Assembly (NCBI GenBank): GCA_023386855.1 | Contig: JAEWIW010000206.1 | Location: 1-8,844 of the forward strand | Direction of reading: 5' to 3' | DNA length: 8,844 nt | Origin: Bacteroidota bacterium | GTDB taxonomy: Bacteria > Bacteroidota > Bacteroidia > Chitinophagales > Chitinophagaceae | Shown here: piece after piece, positions 6,035 to 8,844 of the stretch | Layout of the letters: each line of letters opens with the position of its first letter | Position numbering within the stretch: the first letter of the stretch is position 1 | Position numbers and translations under genes: made by a program | Notes under the pieces: generated by a model | Told to the model about the DNA's origin: nothing | Seen by the model: only the letters and a program-made list of their open reading frames with translations | Databases searched by the model: none

Positions 6035-8844
6035 ATGCGTTGTATACTTTTATCATACCTGTGCATGTTCCTTCTATATTCCTGCAAACAGGGTGATAAA
6101 ACTTTGTTTACATCACTTGATCCTTCGAATACAGGAATTCATTTCATTAATGCATTGAATGAGAATGACAGCGTCAATATCCTCGATTACATGTATTATT
6201 ATAATGGTGCCGGGGTAGCGATCGGTGATATTAATAATGATAATCTCCCCGATATTTTTTTTGCTGCCAATAATGGAAAGAATAAACTCTATATCAATAA
6301 AGGCAATTTAAGGTTTGAAGAAGCTACTGCTTCCTTTGGTTCATTGCAAACGCCGGAATGGACCACTGGTGTTACCATGGCTGATGTGAATGGTGATGGG
6401 TGGCTCGACATCTATGTATCTGCAGTGGGTGATCACCAGTCGTGGACGGCCGGAGTCAACAGGGTGTTTTTTAAAAATGCAGGCAATACATTATTCATCA
6501 ACCAGGAAGGAAAAAAATTTATTGAATCAACAACAAAGTATGGACTCGATATAAAAGGATACAATACACAGGCTGCCTTCTTTGATGCGGATCATGATGG
6601 TGATCTTGATCTTTTCCAATTGCAGCATTCGGTGCACCAGACCGATGTGTATGGAGATACCAGCCTGCGGCATAAATACAATGAACACTCGGGAGGGAAA
6701 TATTATCGCAACGATAATGGATTCTTTACTGACCAGACAAAAACATCGGGTATTATCAGTTCAGCATTGGGATATGGACTCGGTGTTGCAGTGGCTGATT
6801 TCAACAATGATGGTTGGGATGATATTTATGTAGGAAATGATTTTCATGAGAACGATTATTATTACCTGAATACTGGTGGAAAGTTTATAGAGAAAAGCAA
6901 GGAAGCATTTGGGCATACTTCCAATTTTTCAATGGGTAATGATGTTGCCGATATTGATCATAATGGCTGGATGGACATCATTACACTGGATATGCTTCCC
7001 GCCAATGAAAAAATTCTGAAAGCTTCAATGGGCGACCGGCCACTGGATATTTATAACAATCAATATAGCCAGGGATATCATTTCCAGAATGCAAGGAATT
7101 GCCTGCAGCTTAATATTGGTGAGGGAGAAAAATTCGCGGAGATCGGTCTGTACAGTGGGGTGGCAGCAACCGACTGGAGCTGGAGCCCACTGCTGGCGGA
7201 TTTCAACATGGATGGAAATACAGACCTGTTCATTACGAATGGGATAAAAAGCCGGTTGAACGACCTGGACTATATCAAGTTCCTTTCCGGGACGAATAAC
7301 AGGAATAAGAATATGGATGGTAGAAGTTTTGATCGTGAGATCCTTTCACACCAACCTCCTGGTGAATGGAGTAATTATCTTTTTACAGGTTCCGATTCGT
7401 TGAAATTTACTGATGCATCTGCTGCCAGCGGCTTCACAGAAAAGGGATTATCCAATGGAGCGGCATATGCAGATCTTGATAATGACGGTGACCTCGACCT
7501 GGTGGTGAATAATCTAAATGCAGTGGCATCGGTATATGAAAACCATTCTATTGACAGGTCTGCAAAGAGAAAAGAAAATGAATTTCACTGGCTAACAATT
7601 TCGGTTACTGGTGAGGGTAAGAACAGGTTTGGTTTGGGAACAAAAGCCATATTATATGCAGGTGGCAGGAAGTATTACCAGCAATTGCATACCACAAGAG
7701 GATTTATGAGCAGTGTAGAACCGCTCTTTCATTTTTATACCGGCAGAACACAAAAGGCAGATAGCCTGGTGATCATCTACCCTGGAAATAAAGTGTATGT
7801 AATGAAGTATCCTCCGATGGATAGGCTTTTAAAAGTTAATCCAGTTGCAATGACTGCCAGCAGTCAACAGGCTGAACATTATTTAAAAGACATGGTGCAA
7901 CATTTTTTTACTGATATCAGTAAATCGACCGGGATAAAGTTTGTGCATAGGGAAAATGATTTCGATGATTTTAACCGGCAATGGTTCATTCCACACCAGT
8001 TATCAAAAGCAGGTCCGGCCATTGCGGTAGGCGATATTAATAAAGACTCGCTGGAGGATATTTATTTTGGCGGTGCTAAGAACCAACCTTCCCAGGTATA
8101 TATGCAGTTACCGGGAGGAAGCTTCCGTTTAATGGAACAGCCAGCAATAGCATTGGATAGTTTGTCGGAAGATGTGGATGCCGTTTTTTTTGATGCTGAT
8201 AATGATGGTGACCAGGATCTCTATGTGGCCAGTGGGGGTTATGAATTCAAGGATGGAAATCCTGCTGTAGCAGACAGGCTATACCTTAATGATGGTAAGG
8301 GAAATTTTTCGCGATCTCCTGTTTCATTGCCTTCGGCGCAGAAATCCTGTGTTGCAGTATCCGACATCGATAAGGATGGAGACCTGGACGTTTTTGTTGG
8401 TGGTTTAACTGATCCGCTTCAATATGGAGTGGCCGAACCATTTTATTTGCTGGTCAATGATGGGAAAGGGAATTTTCAGAATGTGGTTAACGCAAATACT
8501 TCTCTTTTAACTGGCATTGTCAGGGATGCGGTATTTGCGGATGTTGATGGCGACGGTATTGAAGAATTGATCATAGTTGGCGAATGGATGGAGCCCTTAA
8601 TGTTTAAGATGGAAAAGGGCCGTATCGGGCAGGCCATTAAGCTGAACAATAAAAAAGGCTGGTGGCAATCGGTAGAAGCTGCCGACCTTGATGGGGATGG
8701 GGATAAGGACATCCTGTTGGGTAATTTCGGGTTGAATTCAAAGCTTAATCCATCGGAAGGTCCGTTAAGATTGTATTTGATGGACCCAGATCATAATGGA
8801 ACTACCGACCAGGTGCTGGCCATAAAAAAGGATGGAAATTATTA
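6035..8844 (+). CDS. FG-GAP/VCBS repeat and ASPIC/UnbV-like lipoprotein, paralogue of 1634-4948; 3' end beyond window
   Basis: The reading frame is open from ATG 6035 to the right edge (936 codons, no stop); alignment with the upstream paralogue suggests roughly 170-190 residues are missing. The N-terminus is a short lipoprotein signal ending Leu-Tyr-Ser-Cys (Cys17). FG-GAP calcium loops begin near residues 65, 117, 184, 255, 306, 389 and 480 (first propeller) and 667, 720, 777, 836, 884 and 917 (second). The order and spacing closely follow the first paralogue, and the VAATDWSW motif is conserved (376-383). An ASPIC/UnbV-like domain lies at about 517-601, but its usual FGLG is FYTG (567-570) and the usual WP is YP (582-583). 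A 10-residue insertion relative to the paralogue follows the second calcium loop (around residues 128-150). The second propeller opens with the family pattern H-R-E-N then GPAIAVGDIN. Probably a surface or outer-membrane lipoprotein; ligand unknown. It may be transcribed from its own promoter in the repeat-bearing gap or by read-through. Confidence 0.92.
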   Translation, partial: MRCILLSYLCMFLLYSCKQGDKTLFTSLDPSNTGIHFINALNENDSVNILDYMYYYNGAGVAIGDINNDNLPDIFFAANNGKNKLYINKGNLRFEEATASFGSLQTPEWTTGVTMADVNGDGWLDIYVSAVGDHQSWTAGVNRVFFKNAGNTLFINQEGKKFIESTTKYGLDIKGYNTQAAFFDADHDGDLDLFQLQHSVHQTDVYGDTSLRHKYNEHSGGKYYRNDNGFFTDQTKTSGIISSALGYGLGVAVADFNNDGWDDIYVGNDFHENDYYYLNTGGKFIEKSKEAFGHTSNFSMGNDVADIDHNGWMDIITLDMLPANEKILKASMGDRPLDIYNNQYSQGYHFQNARNCLQLNIGEGEKFAEIGLYSGVAATDWSWSPLLADFNMDGNTDLFITNGIKSRLNDLDYIKFLSGTNNRNKNMDGRSFDREILSHQPPGEWSNYLFTGSDSLKFTDASAASGFTEKGLSNGAAYADLDNDGDLDLVVNNLNAVASVYENHSIDRSAKRKENEFHWLTISVTGEGKNRFGLGTKAILYAGGRKYYQQLHTTRGFMSSVEPLFHFYTGRTQKADSLVIIYPGNKVYVMKYPPMDRLLKVNPVAMTASSQQAEHYLKDMVQHFFTDISKSTGIKFVHRENDFDDFNRQWFIPHQLSKAGPAIAVGDINKDSLEDIYFGGAKNQPSQVYMQLPGGSFRLMEQPAIALDSLSEDVDAVFFDADNDGDQDLYVASGGYEFKDGNPAVADRLYLNDGKGNFSRSPVSLPSAQKSCVAVSDIDKDGDLDVFVGGLTDPLQYGVAEPFYLLVNDGKGNFQNVVNANTSLLTGIVRDAVFADVDGDGIEELIIVGEWMEPLMFKMEKGRIGQAIKLNNKKGWWQSVEAADLDGDGDKDILLGNFGLNSKLNPSEGPLRLYLMDPDHNGTTDQVLAIKKDGNY

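Noticed and set aside
6582..6833. Short + strand frame inside the second FG-GAP gene (also 1416-1601, 1932-2135, 2142-2378, 2427-2612)
   Set aside because: Out-of-frame shadows of the large genes; low-complexity Met/Ile-rich translations arise from GAT-GGT-type calcium-loop codons.
1844..8800. Recurring GATGGTGAT-like DNA words across both large genes
   Set aside because: These encode the repeated calcium loops; synonymous codons vary between copies, so they are protein-level repeats and not DNA repeats.

Overview
The window looks like a Bacteroidota chromosome fragment, most likely Chitinophagaceae or a related Sphingobacteriia-type lineage. The grounds are a SusD/RagB-type lipoprotein, very long FG-GAP/ASPIC-UnbV lipoproteins of a kind common beside SusC/SusD pairs, A-rich translation starts without Shine-Dalgarno sequences, and Bacteroidota-style lipoboxes. 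The lineage is inferred from gene families; there is no rRNA or other marker gene here. All genes lie on the + strand and are closely packed.

Layout. Bases 1-16 are probably the tail of an upstream gene; a SusC-type TonB-dependent transporter would be expected but cannot be shown. A complete susD-like gene follows (26-1540). A strong 13-bp hairpin (1564-1594) separates it from a complete two-propeller FG-GAP/ASPIC-UnbV lipoprotein (1634-4948). One base after that stop, and probably translationally coupled, is a small membrane-anchored protein that appears to fuse an SRPBCC-like domain to a GyrI-like effector-binding domain (4950-5903). A 131-bp intergenic region holds three degenerate tandem repeats of 26 bp at 34- and 37-bp offsets (5924-6020). 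It precedes a second FG-GAP/ASPIC lipoprotein (6035 to beyond the right edge), a divergent paralogue of the first that is cut off by the window.

How the parts may work together (inference). SusD would be a surface lipoprotein capping a TonB-dependent outer-membrane transporter. The two large beta-propeller lipoproteins probably sit on the cell surface or in the outer membrane and may bind or process the same glycan or other ligand. The SRPBCC/GyrI protein is anchored by one N-terminal helix and may bind a small hydrophobic ligand in the envelope. The hairpin after susD and the repeat block before the second paralogue suggest that the three segments are expressed at different levels or under separate control.

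The least ordinary features are the intergenic repeats, the membrane-anchored SRPBCC-GyrI fusion between two propeller paralogues, and the eroded ASPIC/UnbV signature in the second paralogue. I saw no RNA genes, CRISPR arrays, insertion sequences, or genes on the - strand that I could support.
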